From SAR86 cluster bacterium (GTDB lineage: Bacteria; Pseudomonadota; Gammaproteobacteria; Magnimaribacterales; D2472), in assembly GCA_029254395.1 (NCBI GenBank), contig JAQWXQ010000065.1, forward strand, positions 1 to 44,216: a stretch of DNA of 44,216 nt. The letters run 5' to 3'. Below, piece by piece: positions 20,114 to 30,573 of this stretch; within the stretch, counting starts at the first letter, position 1, and each line of letters starts with the position of its first letter. The notes beneath the pieces are model-generated. The model was not told where the DNA came from. It did no database searches and was given only the letters and a program-made list of their open reading frames with translations. The translations under genes were made by a program, and so were the position numbers.

Positions 20114-21388
20114 TTATCTTAAATACCCCGACCAAGATGGCTCCCTAACCTCTCCAGAACTTGATGGCAGTCTGAATTTAGCACCGCTGAGGGTAACACC
20201 AGCAAGAAGCCCAACCTTATCTTCTTTAATTGCATAGACTATCACATTACCGTTAGGAGAAATACTTGGAGATTCATCTAAGCGAGATTCGGTTAGAGGT
20301 CTTGAAAAATTCTCATTAAAGTATTTAAGAGCAATCTTGAACTCTCCTTCGTTTCTTTGAACAAACACAATACCCTCATTGCTTGGAAGGTAAGATGCTT
20401 TAGCGTTATAGTTTCCATCAAAGGTTAGCCTTTTTGGCTTTGTATTAAATTTTAATAAATCTATTTCATAAAGCTGAGGCGATCCTGATCTTCCGGATGT
20501 GAATAATATTTTTTTACCATCTGGTGACCATGATGATTCAGTATCTATGGAATAATGATTTGTTAAACGTGTTAGATTTTTATTCTCCAAATTAAGAATG
20601 TATATTTCTGCATTTCCATCTTGATATAAAGTGAGAGATAAAAACTTTCCATCTGGAGAGAATGCTGGTGAGCTGATCTGATATTTATTTTTTACAGCAA
20701 CCTCCCTACTTCCAGTGGCAATGTTTTGAATAAATACTTTTGCCAATCCTGTCTCAAATGAGACATATGCTATATCTTTAGAGTCAGGACTCCATGATGG
20801 AGAAATAATTGCGCTGTTACTTTTAAGCAAAGTCTGCTCATTCATTCCATCGGCATCAGCTAGCATCAATTTATAAACCTTTGCAGATCCCGCAAGACCT
20901 TCGCTAACATAAAGCATTTTTGTTGATGAGACTCCTTTTAAACCTGTTATCTCTTCATAAATACCGTCGCTCACATAGTGTGCTAACTGTCTGGTTTTGT
21001 TAGGTATACCATAAATTTTTGAAGATCTTATTTTTTTTTCTTTAACAGAATCGTAGATATCATATGAAACAGTGATATTCATTTCATCTTTACTATCGAT
21101 TATCCCTTTTAAAATATAATCAACACCAAGAAGTCTATAATTTTTATAATTTAATTCTTCTTGATATGTCTCTTCTGCCAGGAGCTCGTCAGAGCTTAGT
21201 ACTGAAAACTCACCTGTCCTTTGTAAGTCAGCTTTTATAATTGAACTGATTTCATTTGAAATCAAGGCCTGGCCATCAAAATCATGAATAGCAATTCTAT
21301 AGGGATTGTCAGAACTTTCTGTAATTTCAAGAACAAGCTCTGCATTTAAATTTAAGAAAACAAAGAATAGATATAGGATTTTTTTCAT
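20114..21388 (-). CDS. tolB: Tol-Pal system beta-propeller protein TolB
   Basis: Repeated SPSWSPDSKDIAYVSFE / SPAFSPDGKFLSL / SSWSPDGKKILFTSGRSGSPQLY propeller motifs. Confidence 0.97.
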   Translation of the reverse strand: MKKILYLFFVFLNLNAELVLEITESSDNPYRIAIHDFDGQALISNEISSIIKADLQRTGEFSVLSSDELLAEETYQEELNYKNYRLLGVDYILKGIIDSKDEMNITVSYDIYDSVKEKKIRSSKIYGIPNKTRQLAHYVSDGIYEEITGLKGVSSTKMLYVSEGLAGSAKVYKLMLADADGMNEQTLLKSNSAIISPSWSPDSKDIAYVSFETGLAKVFIQNIATGSREVAVKNKYQISSPAFSPDGKFLSLTLYQDGNAEIYILNLENKNLTRLTNHYSIDTESSWSPDGKKILFTSGRSGSPQLYEIDLLKFNTKPKRLTFDGNYNAKASYLPSNEGIVFVQRNEGEFKIALKYFNENFSRPLTESRLDESPSISPNGNVIVYAIKEDKVGLLAGVTLSGAKFRLPSSSGEVREPSWSGYLR

Positions 21389-22026
21389 GATGGGTTGAAA
21401 GTGAGCATTATATTTTTAAAATTTGACTGATACATTTTTGCATCCATTTTGCTAAAAAAATTAAAAGTTTCAACCCTCTTTACAGCCTTAATTGCTGAGT
21501 TATCGAACCTTATGTTGCCGCTACTTCTAAAAAGAGACACATTGATTATCCTTCCATTTTTATTTATCTGAATTCTAAGGTCGCAAACCAGGCCATCTTG
21601 AATATTTTTTGGTTTTAACCATGCGCTTTCAATAGTATCTATTATCATCAGACTAAATTTATCTGCATCATTAATTTTTTCGTTATTTAAGAAATTTTTT
21701 TCTTCGCTTATTAGCTTACTAAGCTCTGGAATTACATTTATAGCTGGCTCAAATTCTTTAAATTGATTGGTTTTAGGGGTTGGTATTTTTGAGGAAACAA
21801 TTTTTATTTCATTAAAGCTTTCTTGAGGTATAGGTTTTTCAATAGTTTTTTTCATTGGACTAATTTTTGCATCTTGCTCAAAAATTAAACTAACATCTAT
21901 TGGGTTATTTAGAACAGGTCTTGCTTTTTTTTCTGAATAGAAATAACCAACAAGAAAAAGTATCAGTGAAGCATGTATTAGAAAAGAGAATATTGAGGCT
22001 ATAGTGTAATTAGTATTAATTTGCAT
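21385..22026 (-). CDS. tolA: TolA-like protein, short
   Basis: N-terminal TM, C-terminal TolA/TonB-type domain (GLVCDLRIQINKNGRIINVSLFRSSGNIRFDNSAIKAV), between tolR and tolB. Confidence 0.85.
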   Translation of the reverse strand: MQINTNYTIASIFSFLIHASLILFLVGYFYSEKKARPVLNNPIDVSLIFEQDAKISPMKKTIEKPIPQESFNEIKIVSSKIPTPKTNQFKEFEPAINVIPELSKLISEEKNFLNNEKINDADKFSLMIIDTIESAWLKPKNIQDGLVCDLRIQINKNGRIINVSLFRSSGNIRFDNSAIKAVKRVETFNFFSKMDAKMYQSNFKNIMLTFNPS

Positions 22027-22438
22027 AGCCTGTTGTGACGATGCCTATTTTCTCTATTCCAACACTTTGAACAGCTGCCATAGCCTTAGCAACGCTATCA
22101 AAAGATACATTTTTATCACCTTTAAAGACAACTTCAATATCAGGATTTGCTGAAAAAATAATTAAAGACTTTCTTTTTAATTCATCCAGGTCTATGGGAA
22201 GTTGCTCTTCACCAATATTAATAAAGTATTCCCCGTTTTTATTAATAGACACTACAAGTGGTTCATTTTGAACAGACATTTTTGTGGTATCAGTTTGAGG
22301 CAAATTAACCTCGACACCTTGGATTAATAAAGGAGAGAGAACCATAAAAATAATCAATAAAACCAACATGACATCAATATATGGGACTACATTAATCTCA
22401 GCATTTAATTTTTTCTTTTTCCCTAATCTGTAAATCAT
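22016..22438 (-). CDS. tolR: TolR (ExbD family)
   Basis: INVVPYIDVMLVLLIIFMV, IQGVEVNLPQ. Confidence 0.96.
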   Translation of the reverse strand: MIYRLGKKKKLNAEINVVPYIDVMLVLLIIFMVLSPLLIQGVEVNLPQTDTTKMSVQNEPLVVSINKNGEYFINIGEEQLPIDLDELKRKSLIIFSANPDIEVVFKGDKNVSFDSVAKAMAAVQSVGIEKIGIVTTGYAN

Positions 22439-23109
22439 TTATTTTTCAAAGTTTGCTTATAAAAAATGCTAGCAAGTTCTTCAGAAAATATGACAGTTGA
22501 TTGTGAAATGCTTTCAAGCTCAGATGCAAATTTGTTGTACGCTAGGACTGCGGGTATGGCTGCAAATAAGCCCATTGCTGTTGCTACCAATGCCTCAGAT
22601 ATGCCAGGAGCAACTGCGTTTATTGTTGCTTGAGTAGCATCAGACAACCCCTGGAATGAGGTCATAATTCCCCAAACTGTTCCAAATAAACCAACATAAG
22701 GACTCACAGAACCAACATTAGCCAAAAATGATAGGTTTACATTCATCTGCTCCTCATCTGAGGCTATAGCGACTCTCATGGAGCGATTAATACCCTCTAA
22801 ATCTAATTCAGTTATCTCATTAGTTTTAGTAAGAGTATTAAATTCATCAAAAGCGCTTCTAAAAACATTCAAAGAGCCATAATTAATATTATTATCATTT
22901 GGTATTTCATTATAAAGTGAATGCAAATCTTTACCTGACCAGAATCTAGATAAAAAATCAGAGTTAATTTTTTTTATTTTTTTATAAAAATTATAGCGTT
23001 CAATTATAACTATCCATGTCAATATTGAAGTTAATAAAAGGGTTAACATGACTGATTTTACAACCGGTCCTGCCTCGAGAAATAAATTTAAAACAGAAAT
23101 TTCATTCAT
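22435..23109 (-). CDS. tolQ: TolQ (MotA/ExbB family)
   Basis: YVGLFGTVWGIMTSFQGL, APGISEALVATAMGLFAAIPAVLAYN. Confidence 0.96.
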   Translation of the reverse strand: MNEISVLNLFLEAGPVVKSVMLTLLLTSILTWIVIIERYNFYKKIKKINSDFLSRFWSGKDLHSLYNEIPNDNNINYGSLNVFRSAFDEFNTLTKTNEITELDLEGINRSMRVAIASDEEQMNVNLSFLANVGSVSPYVGLFGTVWGIMTSFQGLSDATQATINAVAPGISEALVATAMGLFAAIPAVLAYNKFASELESISQSTVIFSEELASIFYKQTLKNK

Positions 23110-23118
23110 AATAATTTT

Positions 23119-23529
23119 TTAACCAAAAAGTAATAATAAATCATTGTGAAACGGTTTTGGTTTATTTGTTTCCGAATTGATCAGACAAACTTCAACCTCT
23201 GCAGAGCAAAGAATTTTGTTTGAGTTGCTTTCTTTTGCTGTTTGTGAAAATGTTAATCTAGCATTTGAGTTTTTGCGAACCAATGAAGAAATGGTCAATG
23301 CATCTTCAATTCTTGCTGGTGAAATAAAATTAATTTCCATCCTACGAACCACAAATACTAATTGTTGATTTAGCAACTTTTCCTGTGAGATGCCATTGTC
23401 TATGAGGAATTCCGTTCTAGATCTCTCAAAAAATTTTAAATAGTTTGCATGATATACAAAACCCTGAAAGTCAGTATCTTCACAGTAAACTTTTAGGTAT
23501 AAATCCTTAGACTTGATATGTTTGCTCAT
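23119..23529 (-). CDS. ybgC: Tol-Pal associated acyl-CoA thioesterase YbgC
   Basis: YCEDTDFQGFVYHANYLKFFERSRTEFL hot-dog motif. Confidence 0.95.
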   Translation of the reverse strand: MSKHIKSKDLYLKVYCEDTDFQGFVYHANYLKFFERSRTEFLIDNGISQEKLLNQQLVFVVRRMEINFISPARIEDALTISSLVRKNSNARLTFSQTAKESNSNKILCSAEVEVCLINSETNKPKPFHNDLLLLFG

Positions 23530-23932
23530 GAAGCTCTATATCTTTTTGAAAAAGCTCTAACAAAATTTGTATAAAATCTGGCCAGAGTAAGTCAACGGTT
23601 ATTAAATGATTTTGAATATTTGGATTGATTGTTGATGCAAGTACTCTTACTTTTATAGGTCTTCTATTAAATTTGTAGATGAGTGCAGGTATTAGATCCT
23701 GTCCATCTGAAGCTCTAATTACTTGATCCCACCAATCCTGAGGTGGCTCTCCGCCGTCACCATATCTCTTACATTCTAGGCACCATCTTCCAAGTCTGAG
23801 ATCGGGGAGTTCTTTTGTTCTGGTTTGCTCTAATATTCTTTTAACAGGATTTGTTAAATTTAGCTCTTGGACTAATAAATTACCTATCTCTCTTTCAAAA
23901 TTTGCACCTTTAGCTCTTGAGTTAACTGGCAA
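23507..23932 (-). CDS. Putative PD-(D/E)XK nuclease, phage-type Holliday-junction-resolvase-like
   Basis: NSRAKGANFEREIGNLL then ELPDLRLGRWCLECKRYGDGGEPPQDWWDQVIRA matches E...PD...ExK architecture; lies between yebC and ybgC. Confidence 0.7.
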   Translation of the reverse strand: MPVNSRAKGANFEREIGNLLVQELNLTNPVKRILEQTRTKELPDLRLGRWCLECKRYGDGGEPPQDWWDQVIRASDGQDLIPALIYKFNRRPIKVRVLASTINPNIQNHLITVDLLWPDFIQILLELFQKDIELHEQTYQV

Positions 23933-23934
23933 AA

Positions 23935-24672
23935 TTATTCTCCTGGTTCAAAATTGTCAGGGAATTGAGCATTGGTATGGACTTCTTGCACATCATCTAG
24001 ATCATCCATGAAATCCATAATTTTTAAGATTTTTTCAGCCATTTCTTGATCTACCTCTATAAGAGTATCTGCTCGAAGTGTTGCTTCAGCATTTGATATT
24101 TCAATATCTTTAGATTTTAAAATATCATTTATATTGCTTAAATCGTTATGGGGGGTAATTACTTCAAAATAATCACCTTCATCAACTAAATCTTCTGCGC
24201 CTGCATCCAAAGCAATATCCATCAAATCATCTTCGGTAATTCCCTTGGCAACATGAATGATTCCAAGCTTATTAAATAAATAAGCTACAGAGCCATCGGT
24301 ACCAAGATTTCCACCAAATTTAGAAAAAGCATGTCTAACATCGGAGACAGTCCTGTTTCGATTGTCTGTCATCGTCTCCACAAGAATAGCTACGCCTCCA
24401 GGGCCGTAACCTTCAAATACTATTTCCTCTAAACTTCCTGTCTCACCAGTACCTGAACCTTTTTGAATTGCCCTTTTTATTGTGTCTTTTGGCATATTTG
24501 ATTGGTTGGCTTTTTCTAGTGCAAGCCGCAATCTTGGATTATCTTCAGGGTCAGGGCCGCCTTTAGCTGCTACCGTTATTTCTCTTATAACTTTAGTCCA
24601 TACTTTGGCTCTAGAAGCATCTTGTCTTGCTTTGCGATGTTTTATATTTGCCCATTTAGAATGTCCTGCCAT
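23935..24672 (-). CDS. yebC: YebC/TACO1 family protein
   Basis: MAGHSKWANIKHRKARQDASRAKVWTKVIREI, YGPGGVAILVETMTDNRNRT. Confidence 0.97.
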   Translation of the reverse strand: MAGHSKWANIKHRKARQDASRAKVWTKVIREITVAAKGGPDPEDNPRLRLALEKANQSNMPKDTIKRAIQKGSGTGETGSLEEIVFEGYGPGGVAILVETMTDNRNRTVSDVRHAFSKFGGNLGTDGSVAYLFNKLGIIHVAKGITEDDLMDIALDAGAEDLVDEGDYFEVITPHNDLSNINDILKSKDIEISNAEATLRADTLIEVDQEMAEKILKIMDFMDDLDDVQEVHTNAQFPDNFEPGE

Positions 24673-26442
24673 TTAAACCTCTTCTATTACTGTAGATTGT
24701 ATCTTAAGCTCATCTAATTGAGCATTATCAACTTTGCTAGGTGCTTCTGTAAGCAGGCATGTTGCACTCTGTGTCTTAGGAAATGCAATCACATCTCTTA
24801 TATTTGATGTATTAGTTATAAGCATTACAAGCCTATCTAATCCAAAGGCAATGCCTCCATGAGGCGGGCAACCGGAAGACAAAGCATTTAGCAAAAATCC
24901 GAATTTATTATTGGCCTCTTCCTTGGTTATCTTTAATATATCAAAAACTGCTTTTTGCATATCTTCTTGATAAATTCGCAAGGATCCTCCTCCAACCTCA
25001 TAACCATTTAAAACAATATCGTATGCATACGCTATTGCATCTTCAGGCCGATCAAGTAACTCAACTGCTGAACATTTTGGCAAGGTAAATGGGTGATGAA
25101 GAGAAGTTAGGCTTCCTTGGCTGTTCCTTTCAAACATAGGAAAATTAACAACCCAACATGGAGCCCATTCAGAAGAATATAAATTCAGATCTTCTCCTAA
25201 TTTTTTAATTAGGCTACTCATAGATAAATTGACGACATTTTTAGGTCCAGCTCCAAAAAATACTAAATCGCCCTTCTCAAGACCAAGATTACTAATTATT
25301 CTTTCAACTGTTTGTTTATTTAAAAATTTAAGAATTGGAGACTGGAGACCATTTTCGCTACCATCGAGCTCATTAACCTTGATATATGCAAGACCCTTGG
25401 CCCCTAGTTTTGAAACATACTTTGTATATTCATCAATTTTTCCTCTACTAAGACTATTTCCACCAGGAATTTTTAAAGCAACTACTCGAGACTTCTCGTC
25501 CTGAGCTGGGCTTGAAAATACTTTAAACTCCTCGTCCATCACCAATTCAGAGATTTCTACCAGATGCAAAGGTATTCTTAAGTCTGGTTTATCACATCCA
25601 TATTTTTCTATCGAATCGTGCCAATCAATAACAGGAAATTTATCTAGTTTATGGTTGCAAAATTTTTCAACCAGCTCCCTGACCATTCCTTCAGCTAAAT
25701 CGATAATATAGTCCTGATCAATAAATGATGCCTCTATGTCTATCTGAGTAAATTCAGGCTGCCTATCTGCCCTTAAATCTTCATCTCTAAAACACCTGGC
25801 TACCTGGTAATACTTATCAAGCCCTCCCATCATTAGCATTTGCTTAAAAAGTTGAGGTGATTGAGGTAAAGCAAAGAAATTTCCAGGCTGAACTCTACTA
25901 GGAAGAATATAATCCCTTGCGCCTTCAGGAGTTGCCCTCGTTAAAATAGGTGTTTCAATCTCATTGAAATCTTTATCATCTAAATAATTTCTGATAGTAG
26001 ATGATATCTTCGATCTTGTAACGATCCTTTGATTCATTTCAGGTCTTCTTAAATCAAGAACTCTATTTTTCAATCTAACATCCTCGTTAACCTCTTGGTA
26101 ATCATCTAGAGGGAATACCGGAGTAACCGCTTTACTTAAAATTTTTATATGTTTAGCCTCTAACTCTATCTCACCAGTAACCATATTTGCATTAGATGTT
26201 CCTTCAAGTCTTTTATTTACATTTCCACTTATGGAAACTACAAACTCATTTCTTAATGTCTCAGCAATCGCAAAAGATTCTTTAGAATCAGGATTAAATA
26301 CGACTTGGCAAATACCTTTGATATCCCTTAGATCTAAAAAAATAACACCCCCATGATCTCTTCGCTTATGAACCCAGCCGCAAAGTGTTACTTCTTGTTC
26401 TAAATTTTTAGTAGTTATTTCACCACAATAATGTGATCTCAT
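24673..26442 (-). CDS. aspS: Aspartyl-tRNA synthetase
   Basis: [65 protein letters not shown]. Confidence 0.98.
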   Translation of the reverse strand: MRSHYCGEITTKNLEQEVTLCGWVHKRRDHGGVIFLDLRDIKGICQVVFNPDSKESFAIAETLRNEFVVSISGNVNKRLEGTSNANMVTGEIELEAKHIKILSKAVTPVFPLDDYQEVNEDVRLKNRVLDLRRPEMNQRIVTRSKISSTIRNYLDDKDFNEIETPILTRATPEGARDYILPSRVQPGNFFALPQSPQLFKQMLMMGGLDKYYQVARCFRDEDLRADRQPEFTQIDIEASFIDQDYIIDLAEGMVRELVEKFCNHKLDKFPVIDWHDSIEKYGCDKPDLRIPLHLVEISELVMDEEFKVFSSPAQDEKSRVVALKIPGGNSLSRGKIDEYTKYVSKLGAKGLAYIKVNELDGSENGLQSPILKFLNKQTVERIISNLGLEKGDLVFFGAGPKNVVNLSMSSLIKKLGEDLNLYSSEWAPCWVVNFPMFERNSQGSLTSLHHPFTLPKCSAVELLDRPEDAIAYAYDIVLNGYEVGGGSLRIYQEDMQKAVFDILKITKEEANNKFGFLLNALSSGCPPHGGIAFGLDRLVMLITNTSNIRDVIAFPKTQSATCLLTEAPSKVDNAQLDELKIQSTVIEEV

Positions 26443-26458
26443 TTTTATTCCTCATTAA

Positions 26459-26737
26459 TTAAGTAATCTTATCTTGTTTATTGCCATTCTTGGAGTTAGT
26501 TACCTTATTTACTGAAGATTTTTTTGATGTATCTTCTGAAAGGTTCTTTTTTTTGCCTGTTTTAAAGTCTGTTTCATACCATCCAGAGCCTTTAAGTCTA
26601 AATGAAGGAGCTGAGATTAGCTTTTCAAGAGAATCCTTACCGCATTGCAGGCACTTTTTTAAAGGCTCATCACTAAACTTCTGAAGAGTTTCTATTTGAT
26701 GTCCACAATTTGAACATTTATATTCATAAATCGGCAT
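26459..26737 (-). CDS. FmdB-family zinc-ribbon protein
   Basis: [59 protein letters not shown]. Confidence 0.93.
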   Translation of the reverse strand: MPIYEYKCSNCGHQIETLQKFSDEPLKKCLQCGKDSLEKLISAPSFRLKGSGWYETDFKTGKKKNLSEDTSKKSSVNKVTNSKNGNKQDKIT

Positions 26738-26796
26738 ATGTCTCTAAAAAAAAGATAGAATTATAAACCATAAGGATTTATTCATATAATTTAAAG

Positions 26797-28071
26797 ATGT
26801 TATTTTCAAAATTACTATTGCCGACATTAAAAGAGGCTCCTCAGGAAGCTGAAATTGTTAGTCATAAGCTAATGCTTAGGGCTGGGATGATAAGAAAAGT
26901 TGCCTCTGGAGTCTACACTTGGCTGCCATTAGGCTTAAAAGTTCTAAGAAAAGTCGAGGCAATTGTAAGAACTGAAATGAATAATGCTGGAGCCCAAGAG
27001 GTTTTAATGCCAATGGTTCAGCCAAAAGAACTATGGAATGAGACTGAAAGATGGGAAAAAATGGGGAAAGAACTTCTTCGATTTCAAGATAGGCATGATA
27101 GAGATTTTTGTTTAGGCCCAACACATGAAGAGGTAATAACTGACCTAATCAGAAGTAATGTGAAAAGCTACAAAGAATTACCAATTAATGCATATCAAAT
27201 ACAGACAAAATTTAGAGATGAAATTAGACCCAGATACGGTGTGATGAGAAGCAGGGAGTTTCTTATGAAAGATGCTTACAGCTTTAGTGTAAATGAAGAG
27301 TGTTTAGATAATAGCTACATAAATATGAGAAATACATATAAAAAAATTCTCCAAAATATCGGGTTAGAATTCAAAGTAGTAAAAGCTGATTCTGGAGCAA
27401 TAGGTGGAGATGCTTCCGAAGAATTCCATGTATTAGCTGAGAATGGTGAGGATACTATTGCTGTAAGTACTGGCTCTGAATTTGCCATTAATACAGAGCT
27501 TTTATTAGAAGAAGGTGAGGATATTAAATCTCTTGAAGGAGAAGACTCTCCTGACGGTAATGGGGTTATTCAAATAAAAAAAGGTATTGAGGTTGGTCAT
27601 ATTTTTAAACTTGGTCAAGTCTACTCGGAAAGTATGGGTGCTAATGTACAAACTAAAGAAGGAAGGCCAGCAACCCTTCACATGGGCTGCTATGGCATTG
27701 GTATCTCAAGAATAGTTGCAGCAGCTATAGAGCAAAATAATGATGAAAGGGGTATTGTCTGGCCACCAACGATTGCACCATTTGATGTAAACATTATCGC
27801 TATTGGCTTTGAGAAAGATGAAAAAATCGCTATGGCAGCAACAAAGCTTTACGAAAGTCTTTCACACCAAGGCTATGATGTAATTTTAGACGATAGAAAA
27901 ACTGGATTTGGGGCAAAAATTAAAGACTCTGAATTGATTGGAATTCCTATGAATATAATAATTGGTAAATCATTTGTAGAAAATGATGAAATAGAATTAC
28001 GAACAAGAGATGGTCAAATTTCTGTAGCCAAGATTGATGACTTGAAAATCATTTTTAACCACTACAAATAA
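26797..28071 (+). CDS. proS: Prolyl-tRNA synthetase, compact form lacking the editing insertion
   Basis: Class II motifs ([51 protein letters not shown]); 424 aa. Confidence 0.96.
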   Translation: MLFSKLLLPTLKEAPQEAEIVSHKLMLRAGMIRKVASGVYTWLPLGLKVLRKVEAIVRTEMNNAGAQEVLMPMVQPKELWNETERWEKMGKELLRFQDRHDRDFCLGPTHEEVITDLIRSNVKSYKELPINAYQIQTKFRDEIRPRYGVMRSREFLMKDAYSFSVNEECLDNSYINMRNTYKKILQNIGLEFKVVKADSGAIGGDASEEFHVLAENGEDTIAVSTGSEFAINTELLLEEGEDIKSLEGEDSPDGNGVIQIKKGIEVGHIFKLGQVYSESMGANVQTKEGRPATLHMGCYGIGISRIVAAAIEQNNDERGIVWPPTIAPFDVNIIAIGFEKDEKIAMAATKLYESLSHQGYDVILDDRKTGFGAKIKDSELIGIPMNIIIGKSFVENDEIELRTRDGQISVAKIDDLKIIFNHYK

Positions 28072-28074
28072 TTA

Positions 28075-28356
28075 CTAATAATCATTGATATCTTTAGATG
28101 AATTATCTTTGTAATATTTCTGGATTAAAAATGACAAGGTAATGGAAAACAGCCCCCAGACAACTAAAGAAATTGCCCAGCTAGAAAGAATTATTACTCC
28201 AAGAGAAATCTGTATCTTGTAAATAACACCCACGAAAATTGCAGCAAGGCCAGCTGGAAGAAAAACAACAAAAGAACCTATTAAAAATAATTCAATAATA
28301 ATTAAAATAGTTCCTAGTATTAGCCAATTATTTGCATTTTCAATTAAATTTATCAT
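28075..28356 (-). CDS. NfeD-like membrane protein (short form)
   Basis: Small multi-TM protein directly downstream of the SPFH gene, classical NfeD pairing. Confidence 0.78.
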   Translation of the reverse strand: MINLIENANNWLILGTILIIIELFLIGSFVVFLPAGLAAIFVGVIYKIQISLGVIILSSWAISLVVWGLFSITLSFLIQKYYKDNSSKDINDY

Positions 28357-28358
28357 TA

Positions 28359-29273
28359 TTATTTATCTTTATTAGCTGTTGCACCCATTAGTAATTCAAT
28401 GCTACCTAGTGCTTTAGTAATATCTGAAGGAACTACAAGTGTTTTTGTTTGGTCGGATGATGCTAATTTTGCCAAACCATCAACCTGTCTTTTCATTATT
28501 TCAAAATCAACAGCCGGCTGACCATCATCTTTTATGGCTTTGCCTAGTAACATTGTTTGCTCAGCATCTGCCTCAGCCTTGACTTTTACAGCATAAGCAT
28601 CTGCATCAGCAGTCACTCTTACAGCTTCTGCTTCTTTCTGAGCCTCATACAATTGAGCATCAGCATTAAGCTCAACACTTCTTCTATCACCCTCAGCCTT
28701 TGCTATAGTTGCCCTTCTTTCTCTTTCTGCATTTAGTTGTTGCCTTTGTGAATCCTTTGTTTGTTCATCTACCAAAACATCAAGTATCTCAGTTCTTGTT
28801 ACCTCAACGCCCCATATTTCAGCTGCTTTACCAAGCCTCTCTTTAATCTCAAGATTCATTGATTCTCTTGAGGACTGCAAGTCATCAAGCTCCAATTTAC
28901 CAGCTGCAGATCTGATAACAGATATAGCAGTATTTTCTATAGCTGAATCAATATTTTTAATTCTGTAAACTGATTTAGATGCGTCTAGTATTCTAAAAAA
29001 TACAGTTGAGACAAGACCTACCTCTACATTATCTTTAGTTATAACTGAAATTTGAAATTTAGGTAATTGTCTTTCTAGAATATCAACTTTATGGGCAACC
29101 CTATCTAAAAAAGGTATTATTATCGAGAGACCAGATTCTAATGTTTTTGTATATCTACCAAACCTTTCTATAACATAAACCTTTGATTGAGGAACAACCT
29201 TAACTGAAAGGAATAAAAATGATATCGATAAGAAAAATAGAACGGTTAGAAATGCTTGAAATCCAGTCAACAT
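28359..29273 (-). CDS. qmcA: SPFH/stomatin-like protein (QmcA type)
   Basis: VPQSKVYVIERFGRYTKTLESGLSIIIPFLDRV; RERRATIAKAEGDRRS. Confidence 0.93.
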   Translation of the reverse strand: MLTGFQAFLTVLFFLSISFLFLSVKVVPQSKVYVIERFGRYTKTLESGLSIIIPFLDRVAHKVDILERQLPKFQISVITKDNVEVGLVSTVFFRILDASKSVYRIKNIDSAIENTAISVIRSAAGKLELDDLQSSRESMNLEIKERLGKAAEIWGVEVTRTEILDVLVDEQTKDSQRQQLNAERERRATIAKAEGDRRSVELNADAQLYEAQKEAEAVRVTADADAYAVKVKAEADAEQTMLLGKAIKDDGQPAVDFEIMKRQVDGLAKLASSDQTKTLVVPSDITKALGSIELLMGATANKDK

Positions 29274-29350
29274 AGAAACTCCGATTAATGTGTTATATAA
29301 ACCAATATAACAGATTGAAAAAATTTAACATTTATAAAAATATACACAAA

Positions 29351-30529
29351 CTATATCTTTTTTATAATAGTTGCATTAGCTGTACCGCCGCCTTCACAAA
29401 TAGCTTGAAGCGCATATTTCCCATTTCTTCTCTCTAGCTCATGAAGTAAAGTAGTCATTAATTTAGTTCCAGTAGATCCAAGTGGGTGGCCTAGTGAAAT
29501 TGCTCCACCATTAACATTAAGCTTTGAAATATCTGCTCTCAATTCATGTGCCCATGCCAATGGAACAGGTGCGAATGCTTCATTTATTTCATACAAATCC
29601 ATATCATCGATTGAAAGATTAATATTTTTTAATGCAGATATGGAAGCAGGTATAGGACCAGTTAACATAAATACTGGGTCATCACCTACCACTGATAAAG
29701 AAATTATTTCAGCCCTTGGATCAACTTTAATTTTTTTAAGCCCAGCATCATTACAAACCATAACTGCAGAAGCGCCATCAGTTATTTGACTAGCATTTCC
29801 TGCCGTTATAAGCCCTTCATCAATGACTGTTTTTAGTCCAGACAATGCCTCTAGTGAAGCATCATATCTAATACCTTCATCTTGATAAATTAGAGATCCA
29901 GTATTTGCGTCAGACCTTGATTCAATAGCTAAAATCTCATTTTTGAAAAAGCCTTGCTCTGATGCGTAAGCAGCCTTTTGGTGACTTAATAGTGCAAAAT
30001 TATCTAAATCTTCCCTACTTAAATTCCATTTTTTTGCAACTAGCTCTGCACCTGTGAATTGAGAAAAAAACACTCCAGGGTATCTAGATTCAATACCAGC
30101 AGCATTAAAGGGAAATCCATGACCTGCATCATAACCATCTTTCACACTAGCTCCAATCGGAACCAAAGACATAACCTCAACGCCACCTGCTATAACAACA
30201 TCTTGTGTCCCAGACATAACAGCTTGCGCAGCAAAATGGAGTGCTTGTTGTGATGATCCGCATTGACGATCAACTGAAGTTCCAGGAACTGATTCAGGTA
30301 GTGAAGAAGCTAGAATAGAATTTCTGGCTATATTTCCAGATTGAGCCCCAACTTGATCAACACAACCAAATATTACATCGTCTACATCTTTGGGTTGAAT
30401 GCCAGTTAAATTGACAAGCTCATCTAAAACAACAGCACCCATGTCAGCTGGATGCCATTTACTCAAGCTACCATTTTTCTTACCACCTGGTGTTCTTACT
30501 GCAGCAACAATATAAGCTTTTTCAGCCAT
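29351..30529 (-). CDS. Acetyl-CoA C-acyltransferase (thiolase)
   Basis: VDRQCGSSQQALHFAAQAV (active Cys), NVNGGAISLGHPLGSTGTKL, CEGGGTANATI. Confidence 0.95.
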   Translation of the reverse strand: MAEKAYIVAAVRTPGGKKNGSLSKWHPADMGAVVLDELVNLTGIQPKDVDDVIFGCVDQVGAQSGNIARNSILASSLPESVPGTSVDRQCGSSQQALHFAAQAVMSGTQDVVIAGGVEVMSLVPIGASVKDGYDAGHGFPFNAAGIESRYPGVFFSQFTGAELVAKKWNLSREDLDNFALLSHQKAAYASEQGFFKNEILAIESRSDANTGSLIYQDEGIRYDASLEALSGLKTVIDEGLITAGNASQITDGASAVMVCNDAGLKKIKVDPRAEIISLSVVGDDPVFMLTGPIPASISALKNINLSIDDMDLYEINEAFAPVPLAWAHELRADISKLNVNGGAISLGHPLGSTGTKLMTTLLHELERRNGKYALQAICEGGGTANATIIKKI

Positions 30530-30573
30530 AATAATCCTTATTAAATTAGTCTAATAAGGATTATAACAAATAT

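Noticed and set aside
26876-27124. Minus-strand 82-aa ORF inside proS
   Set aside because: Antisense to conserved ProS coding sequence; no family resemblance.
29291-29312. Hairpin TGTTATAT-AAACCA-ATATAACA between thiolase and qmcA
   Set aside because: Only an 8-bp AT-rich stem with no U-tract; too weak to call a terminator or operator from one sequence.
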